This document shows, in pieces, positions 26,001 to 37,500 of a stretch of 64,000 bases of DNA (positions within the stretch are counted from its first letter, which is position 1; each line of letters opens with the position of its first letter). This DNA comes from Tetmemena sp. SeJ-2015 (taxonomy: Eukaryota; Ciliophora; Spirotrichea; Sporadotrichida; Oxytrichidae): NCBI GenBank assembly GCA_027382625.1, contig JAJKFJ010022627.1, positions 1-64,000 of the forward strand. The letters are read 5' to 3'. The notes beneath the pieces are model-generated. The model was given only the letters and a program-made list of their open reading frames with translations, did no database searches and had not been told where the DNA came from. The position numbers were made by a program, and so were the translations under genes.

Positions 26001-29000
26001 CCGAAAACTATGCTTTCTACAAAAGGCTTAATCCAAGTCTATATCAAACAATTCTGGAAATGAGTAAGTAATTAGTTGACCCTACTTAACTTCTATATCT
26101 TAAAGGGGTGATGTAAATACTGGAGCTCTATTATTCACTGCCTTCAAAAATTAATATGTATAAGATGAATCAAAGTTATTAGAATGGAGAATTACCCAAT
26201 AATAATATTGCCTTAAGGAGTTTACACTTAACCTAAAATCAGAATTTGTAAAGGACTTAAGTTCCTAACATCATCATTTGAACTTGTTTCTAAAATGAAC
26301 TTCCTATTGTTTAATTAGCTTTTGTCTATATAGCTAGGGAGTTCATCTCTATTTACTACAATCATAATATAAGAGGATGCTAGACCGCAGCTTTAGCTTT
26401 AAATGAATTCATTGAAGGTAAAGGTCTGGCTGCCACTTCCTATAAGATAAGATATTTTAACTTATATTTTTATTTGGCCTAATTCTTGAACATCCTAAGG
26501 ATCAGGGGATAGTTAAGTAACCTGACAAGATTGAATGAACTAAATCTAGAAAGAGACAGCTGCGTTTTAAATAGCCATCGGTATAATTCCAAGAACTTAG
26601 ATTGTAATAGTCTATCCTAGGTAACTGTAATCAGAAGTTAGAACATATTTATTCTACTTTAAAATAATAATTCGAGTATTAAATTCCAGATTATTTTTAA
26701 TATATCTTTTAATTTTGAACAGAGAATTTCTTAAGAGAATTATCATAGACTATAATTCCAAGATAATTTGCTGTTCCAACTCCATTTATTATCGTAGAAT
26801 ATATGATTGACCCACAACCACCCCTATTGATATCTTCAAATGGTTTGAAATACAAGTCAAGTGATGAGCTGCCGATTTCATAAGGGATTATTCCAGTTAA
26901 GTTAAAGTCAGTAGAGAAGACCTTATTTGAATCGCAAGGAACGTGAATGAAGATCCTAAAAGTCAAAGAGGATTCTAAAACACCATTTAGTAAATAAATT
27001 TAAAATAATATGGCTTTAATAAGCCCTTGATCTTGATAGTTACAATGCCACCGTTTGCAACAACTGAAGTAGATACTGTTATCGTTCTTAAGGCTCCGTT
27101 AAAACCCATGAAAGTAGGAATAGGCTACTCTACTCCTGATGAAACTTCAAACGCTGAATACTAGAAATAATAATCAAAGCATAAATATATTTAATTAATT
27201 ATGAAATTTGTACAGTATGATGGTATAGCAGTCCAAGGGCTGAATTGATAAATTTGACTTCAAAATTTACACTAAGTAAATTAAATTTGACTGTAAGGGG
27301 AGATCATGAAATAATCTTGGTCTACTAAGATAGATGGTATAATTTATGCTGAGGTTGAGCACTAATTCGTGATTTCTATTTAGAAACTAAAAGTGTACTC
27401 ATTCATGTTTGAGGGATAAGCTTGAACTTAGAGTTTATATACTCCAGGATTTGGATTAGTACTCATATCTACAATTATAGTGCCACCTGATGCAATTGTA
27501 TTCAAAATTAAAATGTGAAGGTTGGATTATTAATAGAACCTGCTGAAACGTCAACTATTGAATAAGTGATAGGGCAAAGAATATCTATAGTACTTGTCCA
27601 ATCTAAAACCCAATGAGGGATGCTGCTAGTGATAGTTGTGTTGCCTATGTCGTAAGACCCATCAGGAATATCATTAACAATAATAGTGGCACAACTGCAA
27701 AAATTAATATATTCATTACTTTTTAGTAATTAATGCAATCTGAAGCCAAGAAAATAAATTGAAAGTTATAGGAACATTGAAAGTCAAGCTCATGCTGCCA
27801 GATTCAACGGTAGTTTCAATAATCTTATCCCCTATATACGCACAATTTTATTTTTCACAATCTGCTGTAGTGATTAACAGTAAATCATTTGAGAATAGAA
27901 AATCTCCGTTTATTTGGCAGTCAACACCCTAATAAAGGCACGAGTAGATAAAAGGTCCACTTATTTTTTACTTGGGCATGGAAAGGGAAATAGCATTGTG
28001 AAGAATGGCAAAACTGAATGAGATGAAGTGCTCTAAATTATTATTTGTGGTTGTTCCCAGAGTGTGGAAAAACAAAGTTGAAGTGCTAGCGTGTAAAATT
28101 TCATTATACTGGCAATCAACAGTGAGAGTTACTGTGAACAGATAGTTATAAGAGGCAAAAGCCCTGTCCTGTATGGTTCCTGTCACAGATAAAGAGATTA
28201 CTTATTGACTACTTGATATAAATAACAATTGATACAGTATCGTAAATTGTGAGTTAATGAGTCATTGGGTTGTAAATTAAACTTGATGGAAGGCTTGTAC
28301 CACCAGATACTTCAACAGTATATTCGATGGGGCAAGTAATTTAAATTGAAAGAAGTAATGCCGGTTAATACTTCTGGATAAATTATGTAAGGAAGGGTTA
28401 TAACCTTTTAGAAATTGATTGGAGTAACAATGAAATTAGGATTAGAGTCCTGACCTAAAGAGAGGGATAGGCAGGGATCTGTAACTTATAGCTAAAATGT
28501 TTGAGTTGCTATCACGTTTCCATAGGTTGAGCTTATTTAGAGAGTCATGACTTTATTTCCAGCCATTGTAGGGTCTATTGAATAAATTGCTATCTTTATC
28601 GGAGGACCAGTGATTATATAAACATCAGGAGCTCTTGTTTATCCATCTACAAGAATAGAATAGATAATCTTAAAATATAGATAAGTGGCCCACACGAGCT
28701 TAGAGATATGGAAGCGTCAGTTACAGGTATTATAAGGAAGAATTTAATGCAAAATAACTTATAAAAAGAATAATCAAAACTTAATATACAAGTAGGGGGA
28801 GAGAATATTGAGCAAGATCTGCGGTTTGAACTATTAACATATCTTTTACTTGCAGAGTATTTTTAAAATTATTTTCGCATAATAAATTTATAGAAATGGA
28901 ACAGATAGCTTGTTTACTATTAGATGAAACCCTTAAAAGAGAAAATGGTCAATATTTTAATTAAATGACTTGAAAATAAGGCTATTAAATAAAACTCCCT

Positions 29001-29954
29001 TTATTTTCTACATTAAAATCAGAATTTATCTTAAACACCATGTTAATTCACAATTTTTGAAAATAGGGGTTTATTTTGTTGAGACATGAAAAAGTTATTA
29101 CCTGAAAGTAGGAGTATTTCTATACAATGAGTTTCAAAAGAGATATTGCTGAGACAGAAAAAGTTTCAAAATTTCCATTTCTAAAAATACACTATAACAG
29201 TAATAATAGATCAAACAATCTAATTCAGAAGATTATTTAAATTATCACCTGTTTTGGCCCTATCTATAATAGAACGGATGCCCCAAGAGTGTAGACTTAG
29301 TTAGCAAATGTGTTTGGATTAGTTATTGTTGCTGAGTCACAAGCACTTTAAATGGTAACTGTAAAATCGAAGGTCACTGAAGGTGTTCTTGAGTCAGTTG
29401 TCTTTGCAACTATTCTTAGATTAAAACAATATAATTATGAATCCCAGTGTCACTCAAAGACTAAGTGTCTACTATTAAAATTAATTTTTATTACGTTCTT
29501 GGAACTATCGATAGAAAAAATGGTACTTGCGATCGAATTATCACTCTGCTTTACAATTTGATATTAAATAGCTCCACATAAACTAGATGATTCACTAGCA
29601 GTCCAATTTAGAGTGAAGAGAATAGACTAGGTAAGAGACTCAATCCAATAAGTGTAACTAATAAAGTAGGAGCTTTTAGTTATTACGTTGTCTTCACATG
29701 TATCCACAATTTTCAGAACAAATTATTCTTCACTAGAAGAACTGCCGCTAGTACCAATCAGAGCTATAGTTTTTTAAAAATTAATAAGGAAATTTATAGT
29801 AAATTCACCTTAATCTGCAGATACCATTTATTAATTTATAATTGAGGAAACGAAGAGCTGCAAAGGACTCTACGATAAAGCTAAAGTAGTTTAAGTAAAA
29901 TCTCCAGCATCATAAAACAGAGAGGCCTAATAAATATATAGATAAAAAAGTTAA
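23011..29954 (-). CDS. Locus C C-half: cadherin-like repeats, membrane domain and conserved tail
   Basis: Minus-strand block starting mid-domain (YDAGDFTQTTLALSQ near 29,900, then MVSADQGEFTI near 29,820). CADG-like repeats follow: ACDSATITNPNTFANQVYTLG near 29,340-29,280 (shown here in part), CGPLIY near 28,690, APDVYIITGPPIKIAIYSID near 28,630-28,570 and CGSIIYSTIINGVGTA near 26,820-26,770. The membrane region runs from about 25,080 to 23,830 with LWGMINTVQLIVNIPLINL (25,020-24,960), RIGAFYSDLSS (about 24,290-24,255) and a last hydrophobic segment near 23,850. The tail carries YDFDDLNGVAPRFRVKR (23,110-23,060), as in locus B, and ends at TGA (23,011-23,013). A 534 bp non-coding insertion splits one repeat. 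Inferred role: as for the other C-halves, the membrane part of a surface receptor or adhesion protein. Confidence 0.7.
28736..29269. other. IES-like insertion in locus C C-half, flanked by TATAA
   Basis: The minus-strand repeat is broken between Tyr-Thr-Leu-Gly-Ala-Ser-Val-Leu-Leu (29,290-29,265) and Pro-Val-Thr-Asp-Ala-Ser (28,725-28,708). About 534 bp of AT-rich sequence without coding lies between. TATAA occurs at both edges (28,731-28,735 and 29,265-29,269). Removing one copy plus the insert restores a domain of expected size, although the frame is then off by one base, which could be a read error. Confidence 0.5.
29947..29954 (-). repeat. Candidate inversion pointer TTAACTTT, locus C (minus copy)
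   Basis: AAAGTTAA on the plus strand; first bases of the locus C C-half and inverted partner of 22,950-22,957. The sequence just beyond is also loosely similar between the two sites. Confidence 0.6.
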
Positions 29955-30419
29955 AATATTTTGCTTTGATAATTAAAATAGTTTCAGTTTTACTGTAAAA
30001 GGTACAATGGTTTGTTGAATATTTACTTGCAAAGAGATTAAAACTTTTACTTTTAGAAGAAAAAACACTACTTAATAGCTTCTTAATAATTTATGAAAAC
30101 TAAAATATATCTTTGAAAAAACTTATTTCCTATTTATGTCTCTCCTTGATATTAGTTTTTCACGAAATTAATACTTTATTGCTGACTTATAACTGTGGAT
30201 AATTACATACCTAATCTTCTTTATTTTATTAATAAGGATAATAATTTTGTAAAATTAACAAATATTAGGGTTTACTATGATTCATTTCTAGTGTTTTTAA
30301 TTTTATTTTTACATAATTCATCATAATTATCTTTGTTTCATCAATTTATAATTAATTATTGCTTGCAGTAATTGAAGATAGAAGTAAAAAAGAAAATTTA
30401 TTATTATTTTTAGTTTGTA
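29955..30419. other. Spacer between loci C and D
   Basis: AT-rich intergenic sequence; no supported gene. Must contain the upstream region of the locus D N-half, but no specific regulatory site is recognisable. Confidence 0.45.
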
Positions 30420-32675
30420 ATGATTCACTTATCAATGAAGCTATTTGCTTTAACTATAGCCTGGATAACGTAATACAAAAGCATTCATTCTACAACTTGC
30501 TTTTCAACCGTTTACTATCCTAAAAGTAATCGGATCTAATGTGACTGGCTCAACTTAATTCACTGCAGTTACTCAGGATGAGAATTAATTATATTTGAAT
30601 GCTGCTCACATATTTGTAGGAGGAAGCACTTCAGATTACTCCATACACGGCATTGGAAGTACAGCCAGTGAACAACCTATCTTAATAAACTAAAAATAAT
30701 ATATACTTTCAAATTTATCATTATCAAACAAGATTATCCTTGAAGCAAAATGGAAAGTGGGATTGGGCCAAAGTTTATAGCGTATCTAGTTTCCAAAAGT
30801 TTTAATTTAAAGGTATCATCACTTTACACAAGATCTGATGGCTCTTCATCTTTTTTCGATTATGTAATCGCCGCAATAGAGAAAACTAGCGACGGTGGAT
30901 TAATTATAATGCAAGTGCTTAAGACAGATGGGTCAATATATATGGCATCCTCCTTAGATCCTTCTATGGCTGGATATCTAATGCCCGATAGTCTGATTAT
31001 TGATGCTGAATTAAAGATTAGAGCAGCAATGAAAAGTTAAAATAAAGTTAGGACCAATGGTTCTTTTTCCAGTTCCCATTGGACTAAGCTGTAGCAACCA
31101 TAGATTATTCTTATCGATCAGTAGAGCTTCAAACTTTAAATTTAAACAGAGGCGAATGTTATTATCACTTCAAAATTATATCAAAATTTTTAATATACAC
31201 TCACCCATCATATAGACTGCATTAATTGATAGGAGGGAAGGTTAAGGCAACAGATGGAAACTTTTATGCATCTATAACTCCTTTTTACACCACTAATTTA
31301 AATTAATGGAAACTTGCACAACACATTTGGGCTCATGCAAGGATTATATATATCTTTGTTAAGGAACAGACTCGACTACATCATATTCAATATAGAAATT
31401 AGGTATAGCATATGATAGTGGAATTTTTGGCAGATGTATATCTAGCTGCGCCTCTAATAAACTCTTATAATTATAAAGTGATTTGATGAATTAAGTACGG
31501 GGAATACTCTAAAAATTATGATTTCCATGTTTTAGATTAGTTCCTACTCATCTTCATCAACAACCATAGTTCACAAAGCCTCAATTTTTTTTTATTTAAT
31601 GTAAGTACTCACTTTTGTGATTAAGATGGTATAGGGAAATGGGAAATACCTAGAAGTGTCTCTAAGTTTAATTTAAGTTTATGTTGCTGAGAATTCCTGC
31701 TCAGTTACATACTTTCTAGTCTCAAACTAATAAACAATCCATGTTGGAATGATCACTCAGGGTGCCTTACTAACTCATTTATATTTACATTAGTTTTTCG
31801 AGCAGGACTACTCAGCAAGCACGCAAAACTACTTCTATGATGGAATTTTTATATCGACTGATGCTTTCTTTGTTGGTACCGGATTCAATTTCCCAATTTC
31901 TGGAGGAACTAAGAGCTATTCTAATTCAATTGGACTCATAATGACTACTAATCCAACCTATTCAGCACTGGATATATCAGCATCTCTTTTTAAGAATTAA
32001 ATAAAATTGATATAGAATCTTTCATCAGACACCCTGCCAAGTGCTTCAGGTCTAACTTGGACTACAGTTACTTTCTCTTCAACTAGTGTTAACAGCATTT
32101 ATCAAGCTACGGATATCTAGTCTACTTTTACTACAGGGAATATAAATTGCTATCTTGCTGATACTCCAGTGGGAGGCACTCTCTATACAATTAGTACACC
32201 TACTATAGCTGATTTTACGTATACTCTTGGGTAGGCATAGCAAACTATTAATATGCCAAACTGGAGTGTTACACAATCTTGCTCAGATACATCGTTTGTC
32301 AAATTTAAAAATGAGAATGAATGTCTATTATGCTTGGTTTGACTCTAGTACACCCACCACTTTCTCTTCAAACTGTGCTTTTGTAGCAGGCTCCTCTCCA
32401 TACTTTCAGATTAAATATTATTTTTAAATTGGCGCAACATCAAATTCTGCTAACGTTGGTATTCATACTTGGAATATCAGAGGTGTTCTAAATAACGGAT
32501 AGTACAAAGACATTTCATTTAAGGTAACTGTTAAGCCGGTTTGTACTTCAAATGTTGTCACTGCCACTACTCAAACAGATATAATTGTTTCTTGGGATAA
32601 GGTTACTAAAATATACGCTCTCAATCCATTCACCTCAAGTATTACTGGCTGCAATATAGTCTACTCTCTGTTTTA
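30420..32675 (+). CDS. Locus D N-half: signal peptide, repeated secreted domain and cadherin-like domain
   Basis: ATG codons at 30,420 and 30,435 precede a hydrophobic leader (MKLFALTIAWITQY), so this is a true amino end. Then TQFTAVTQDENQLYLNAAHIF and FVGGSTSDYSIHG (to about 30,660; first motif partly shown), an open stretch at 30,750-31,040 with DYVIAAIEKTSDGGLIIMQV, then VKATDGNFYASITPFYTTN near 31,230 and YFYDGIFISTDAFFVG near 31,830. 32,050-32,270 has NCYLADTPVGGTLYTI and VTQSCSDTSFV. A cadherin-like repeat with FKVTVKPVCTSNVVTAT near 32,520 leads to GCNIVYSLF, where coding stops. The repeated Gly-Gly/Phe-x-Gly strand pattern before the cadherin part suggests a beta-propeller-like domain; this is inference. 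Four or more slips break the frame. Homologous throughout to the locus C N-half. Confidence 0.7.
32669..32675 (+). repeat. Candidate inversion pointer TGTTTTA, locus D (plus copy)
   Basis: The partner on the minus strand at 40,881-40,888 reads TGTTTTTA, one T longer. Using the plus-strand length, Val-Tyr-Ser-Leu-Phe continues in frame as Gln-Pro-Asn-Lys-Tyr-Asp. The resulting domain is shorter than its paralogues, so a further small segment may be missing. Confidence 0.4.
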
Positions 32676-33009
32676 AAGATAATATATCATATTTTAAAAA
32701 TAAGAATTTCTTTAAGTATTAAATTAGAAATACTAAATATTAATTTCAAATCTTAGCAGCAAGTATAATGAATAAAATAAGAAGGCGTTAAATAAAACTG
32801 AAACTGTGCTAATGTCTTACCTTTTGCTTAGGTTTGTGAACAGCTTGAAGCTCCTAGTCAAATATCTTATTCAGACTGAAGCTATAAATAACTGAGGAGT
32901 TAATCTGAGTCATAATAAATTATAATTAAACCCCTTTTCCCAAAACTAAACAAGTAATCACTCCTCAAAATTCATTTATCATAACCAACATACAAAAAAT
33001 CTTTTTAAA
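32676..33009. other. Spacer after locus D N-half
   Basis: AT-rich; no gene seen. It must contain the promoter of the following small gene, but no recognisable element stands out. Confidence 0.45.
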
Positions 33010-34068
33010 ATGGGTTGCTGCCAAGGGAAAGTGTAATTTGAATTCAGCGAAGACTTCGTAGCTGAGATGAAGAAGATGCTTGAGAAAACAGGAGTTGCAA
33101 GTGTCGACGATTTTGGGGAAAAGATTCAGAGTCTACTGGACACCCTGGACAATGTTGCTGGGCCCCTGGCCAAAAGAAAGACTAGGATATTTTAAATCAA
33201 TTTCTTATTAGATAATGAAACTGAGCAAATTCTAATTCAAGAAAAACGTTTCCCTCAAGCACGTTCTTTATTTCTAAAAATTTTAACATTGCAAGTAATT
33301 TTAATTTAAAGTATTTTAATAGGGACGTTCGCTCACTTGGGATCTCACATCCAAGGTGACTTTGTGAAAATAAAGCTCAAAGTGAGTGATGAGGCCCCTT
33401 ACATAATTATTTTTCATAGATGCAGATTTCAAAGCAGTTGCAAATTGCGATGACTCGGCTGAAGCCATAATTGAATTCCTCTAGTACTTAGTAGATGGTA
33501 TAAAAGTATTCAACAATAACCAATTAAATGTATAATGAAGATGGTTCACTTATTTAATTGGCTGAAAACGCACAGGACCTAATAAGCTAATCGATAGAGC
33601 TTGGCGAAGCTGCTGGAAGCCTAATGTAAAACGCAGCAGGAGAATTCGATGCTTTAGATGCATTCGACAAGATAAAGGCAGTCGCTGCTACTTCTAAGGT
33701 AGTGAAGTGCGCAATGAAGCTGCCAGTAGCCATTAAGGAAATCTTTGAATAATTATCCTTTTTTAAGTAATGAAGAGATGAAAGAGCAAGTTGAGGCCTG
33801 CTAAGAAGCGCTAAGAACTATTAGAAACCCCGAAGAGCTCAAGAAAATTTCTATATCTGCTCATGGCTCCAAGGATGCCTACAATGCTTATGTCAAAGCT
33901 TATGGAGAGCCACAGCCCACCAGGAAATCAAATACTCATTTTAAAAGATTAATAAATGATCTAGATCTTCAATCTGTTCATAGACATACACCTTAAATAA
34001 TGGATTTATTGCAAAAAGCGTTATTTTTATTGTGCACAAAATTCAAAAGCTTATAAAATAAAATATGA
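33010..34068 (+). CDS. Small putatively acylated cytoplasmic protein (MGCC start), nested in locus D
   Basis: Starts MGCCQGKVQFEFSEDF: a Gly at position 2 followed by two Cys is a typical N-myristoylation plus palmitoylation signal, so the product probably sits on the inner face of a membrane. The body is helical and charged (EMKKMLEKTGVASVDDFGEK; later LAENAQDLISQSIELGEAAG and DAFDKIKAVAATSKVVKCAM; then EEMKEQVEACQEALRTIRNP). Base composition is less AT-rich than the neighbours. A GT-AG intron is likely at 33,382-33,419, perhaps others near 33,295 and 33,770. Frame choice at 33,420-33,540 is uncertain, as a second frame (DADFKAVANCDDSAEAIIEF) is also protein-like. Stop TGA at 34,066-34,068. 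I do not recognise the family. It is unrelated to the cadherin-like genes and appears unscrambled. Confidence 0.65.
33382..33419 (+). other. Putative 38 bp GT-AG intron
   Basis: GTGAGTG ... TTTCATAG within the MGCC gene, AT-rich at its 3' side. Flanking exons are coding on both sides. Confidence 0.5.
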
Positions 34069-34589
34069 GGATCCTAACCCATTTATTCTAGCTAATTTCT
34101 CAAATAAATGTTTCTTATCGACTCTAATGCTCATATAAATCAAAAATATAAGTCTCGATGACAGTTAAAAATAAAATAGCTAATTTGCAAGGTTTAACTA
34201 TTTTTAATTGATAGTCAGATTTGTTTTATTTTTACATTATCAAAAACGTTTCTACATTTTATATTTTTTTAAGGATTAAAAAATAAAATTTCTCTACTCT
34301 GACTACTTAAAATATAAATGAAGGATAGCATAAATTCGATATTCGATTAAAAGAGCGAGAATAAATGTTTCTCAAGCTCTATCCAGTCTTTTAGATATTA
34401 ATTATGATCAAGCAAATTATAAATTTCTTAATAACTGTAGCTCAGTTATTAGATTTTTACCCGATATGTACTTCTAGAGATGAAGTAACATCGTTTTTTA
34501 TAGGATATTTAAAAGAAATATTTTTTAAAAGAATTTAAAAGCATTATATATTTTACCCATTTAAAAATGATATGTTAATTTTAGTTTTC
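34069..34589. other. AT-rich spacer between the MGCC gene and the locus D C-half tail
   Basis: About 500 bp. The minus frame of the C-half tail stays free of TGA into this stretch, but the composition stops looking like protein below about 34,590. Nothing else seen. Confidence 0.4.
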
Positions 34590-37500
34590 TGTATCAATGA
34601 AATTATTTTTTTGGTGTCTATTCTAAGCCAATAATTGAAGCTGCTAGCCTTCTGTAAGATCCTCATCATAATTTTCTATTCTCAGATGCTCTTAAAAGAA
34701 ACTCAAAATATTTATATCTTAGCGTCTCATGTTCTTGCTGATGTTGATATTAATGTTTCCTGACTAGTTCTTGCTTTTAATTTTAGGGTCTCTTATCATT
34801 TAACTGAGCTCTTCAACTTAAAATATTTTAACTTTCAGCTGCTTGGAAGAACTCAAAGTGCTACCAATTTTAAACTATTACTTAGATTGGTGTCGAATCG
34901 TCTATAAATAATTCATTAATTTTAATTAATATCTTGCTGCTGTGCTTATGCTTCTTAGAGAATTGACTTAGAGGCTGATTCGATTTTAAGGTGAATGATA
35001 AATAAATTCTAGGTGCTCAGAGAGTAAGAATCATTAGTATTGAATAAGTCTGGGTTCCTCTCAACAGATTGATTATCTCCTTGATTGGCCACCGTGTTTA
35101 GGCTATTTGAACTACTTGCACGCTCTCTTAGGCCTCTTCTGAATAATATGCAAATAATATTTCATAATAAATTTGGACAGCTAAATATTCTAGGGTTGGA
35201 ATTTGTTTTCTTAGAGAGCACTGGTGATTTCTGGATAGTCGTAGAAATCTACGAAATTAGGTTAAACCGACCCATTGAAGTTATAAGGCAAGTCCACGTT
35301 TTGAGTTAAAAAATAAATTCGAAATTACAATTTTAGTTCCAGGTTTTAAATCCTTTTCATAATTTCTTTGCAGTTTAGTGATGCTATTTCTTCTGGACTA
35401 CGTAAAATTCTCTAGCTCGGAGATTCTCTTACTCATCGATGCTTTCAGGAATGTTCCTTTATAAATTAATATTCAAATCTTTTTTTGGAGACAAAAGCTA
35501 AAACAAATATTTAAAGCTAAGTTTTCCCTGCAGGTTTTATTAAAATAAAGATTGTTACATCTTCTTCATTTCTGCTATTTCATCGCTATCATTAAAAATA
35601 GAAATTAAGGCGTTGGTGCTTTTGTTATATGCTGAGGTCAAACTCTTCGGGTCGATACTAACTTGTGTCTTAGTTTGTCATAATGTAACTGAAATCTTGA
35701 GAGATCTTTTCCTTGCGTTTATAATTGTGCTAGTCTAAGGAGGTAATTAAAAAATTCTTGCAATTTTATGGAATAAATTTTAGTGTCCATCATTAGCTCA
35801 TGAGAAGCCATAGAGTTTTAAGTAGGACTATGCTCTAGAGCATATTTTCTCTCCTTCTTATTTAGTGCTCTTTTCTTCAGCCACTGCTAAATCTTAATCT
35901 TGAACTTCTTAATTTTTATACAGAGTTATCTCAGTGAAATATTTACCATTATGAAGACATTTACTAGCATGTTAAAGACTGTGAGGGCTATTAAAGACCA
36001 ACCCAGAGTATACTACAAATCAGCATCTTGCTCGTAGTCAGTAAACAAAAGAAGGTGATAGGAGGCTGCTAAAATACAGAGCTCGTTCAAGATCTCAAGA
36101 TTGATTAAATAATGATTGTTATTTAAGGAATACTCAAACGGTCTAAATGCTCCAAGGTACACGACGACAGATAAACTGCTCAATATCAAAATTTGAACTT
36201 ATATTGCAGGGTGGTTTAAGAATATGAGTGCTACACCTGCAAAAATTATCCTTCTTGTAACATAGAATACGTTAAAGTACATTGCTGATTTGTAGTTGGA
36301 TCTTAGATCAGCATAAAGAGCACCAAAAGTATTTATTGAATACTCTGTATTTAGCTTTGGAAACTAAGTAAGAAGAAGGCCTAGGATCAGCACAGGAAAG
36401 AAAATACAGAAAATAACTTAATTTAAACTAAGCCAATTGCAAGGGCGGAGGAAAACCTGCTTTTAATTTATGTTGGTGTTTGTGTCCCAGCTCAACTAAA
36501 AGCGATTATTGCTGGAAGGGAACTTACAAAGTACATATTCAGAGTGGAATTGATAAAATAAGCCATGAAACCTTCGAGCATCATTCTTAGAGGAGCGTTA
36601 AAAAGGAATCTATCAGAGAGGACACGATACACTTTGTTCACAGTCTTGTTCTTTTAAGCCCATCTTTTCGCCAAAAGCACTGCCACAATAGCTTTTTAAA
36701 TCTCTTAATAAAAAATTATTTAGCACAGATCAAACCAACTAGATACATAAACATGGATCCTAAGTTTTAGATAACATTTCCAGATTCATAGCGTATTATG
36801 AGTTAATAAATTCAGACAAAGCGAAAAATCTCATAAGTAAAAGATATCCATCATCTCAAAATTATCAGGAATCGGATTTTAGTCAAAAGTAAAGACACCA
36901 GATTCAATGCTGTCAGATGGTAAGATGTTTAGACTTGCCATATTCATCAATAGGTTGTAAAAGAAGATCGCATTCACAGGGAAACTCACATTCATCAACG
37001 GCATATTTTATTTTAAGTTTGAAAAGTTTAATTTAATTTTAAAGTGCATGTTGATGATAAGTTAAAGGACATTTATCATACCCCATAAAAGCGATAGGGA
37101 AGCAGCCATCACAATATTCATAGCTAATGATCCATACATTAGGTTGCCTAGTATGCCTGCTCCAGTTCCTCCCGCTCCAGTCAAAGCAGCAGTTGCAGCT
37201 AAAATGATTTAGCACAATCTTTCTTACCATCCTATCGCATAAAAATAATTAATTTGTTTAGGAACGTTCTTGGATGTTGAGTATTTTTGCTTGAGAGTAA
37301 GGCCACTTGATTTTTCAACGAAGAACTCCGTCTTTAGAAATACAATCTGCAGTTTGTTTTGTACCTAAAGACTGTGAGATTTTGTATTATACTTACGCTT
37401 TTTGAGACCAAGGACGAGTCGGAGAAATCTAATTGGATAGTCATATATGTTGATTTGAAGGAAGCAAGAGTCCAATTATAAATGATAGTTGTGTCCACTG

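Noticed and set aside
35085..35309. Open plus-strand frame of 74 codons
   Set aside because: It lies antisense to the tail of the locus D C-half, whose minus-strand frames are more protein-like and consistent with the family.
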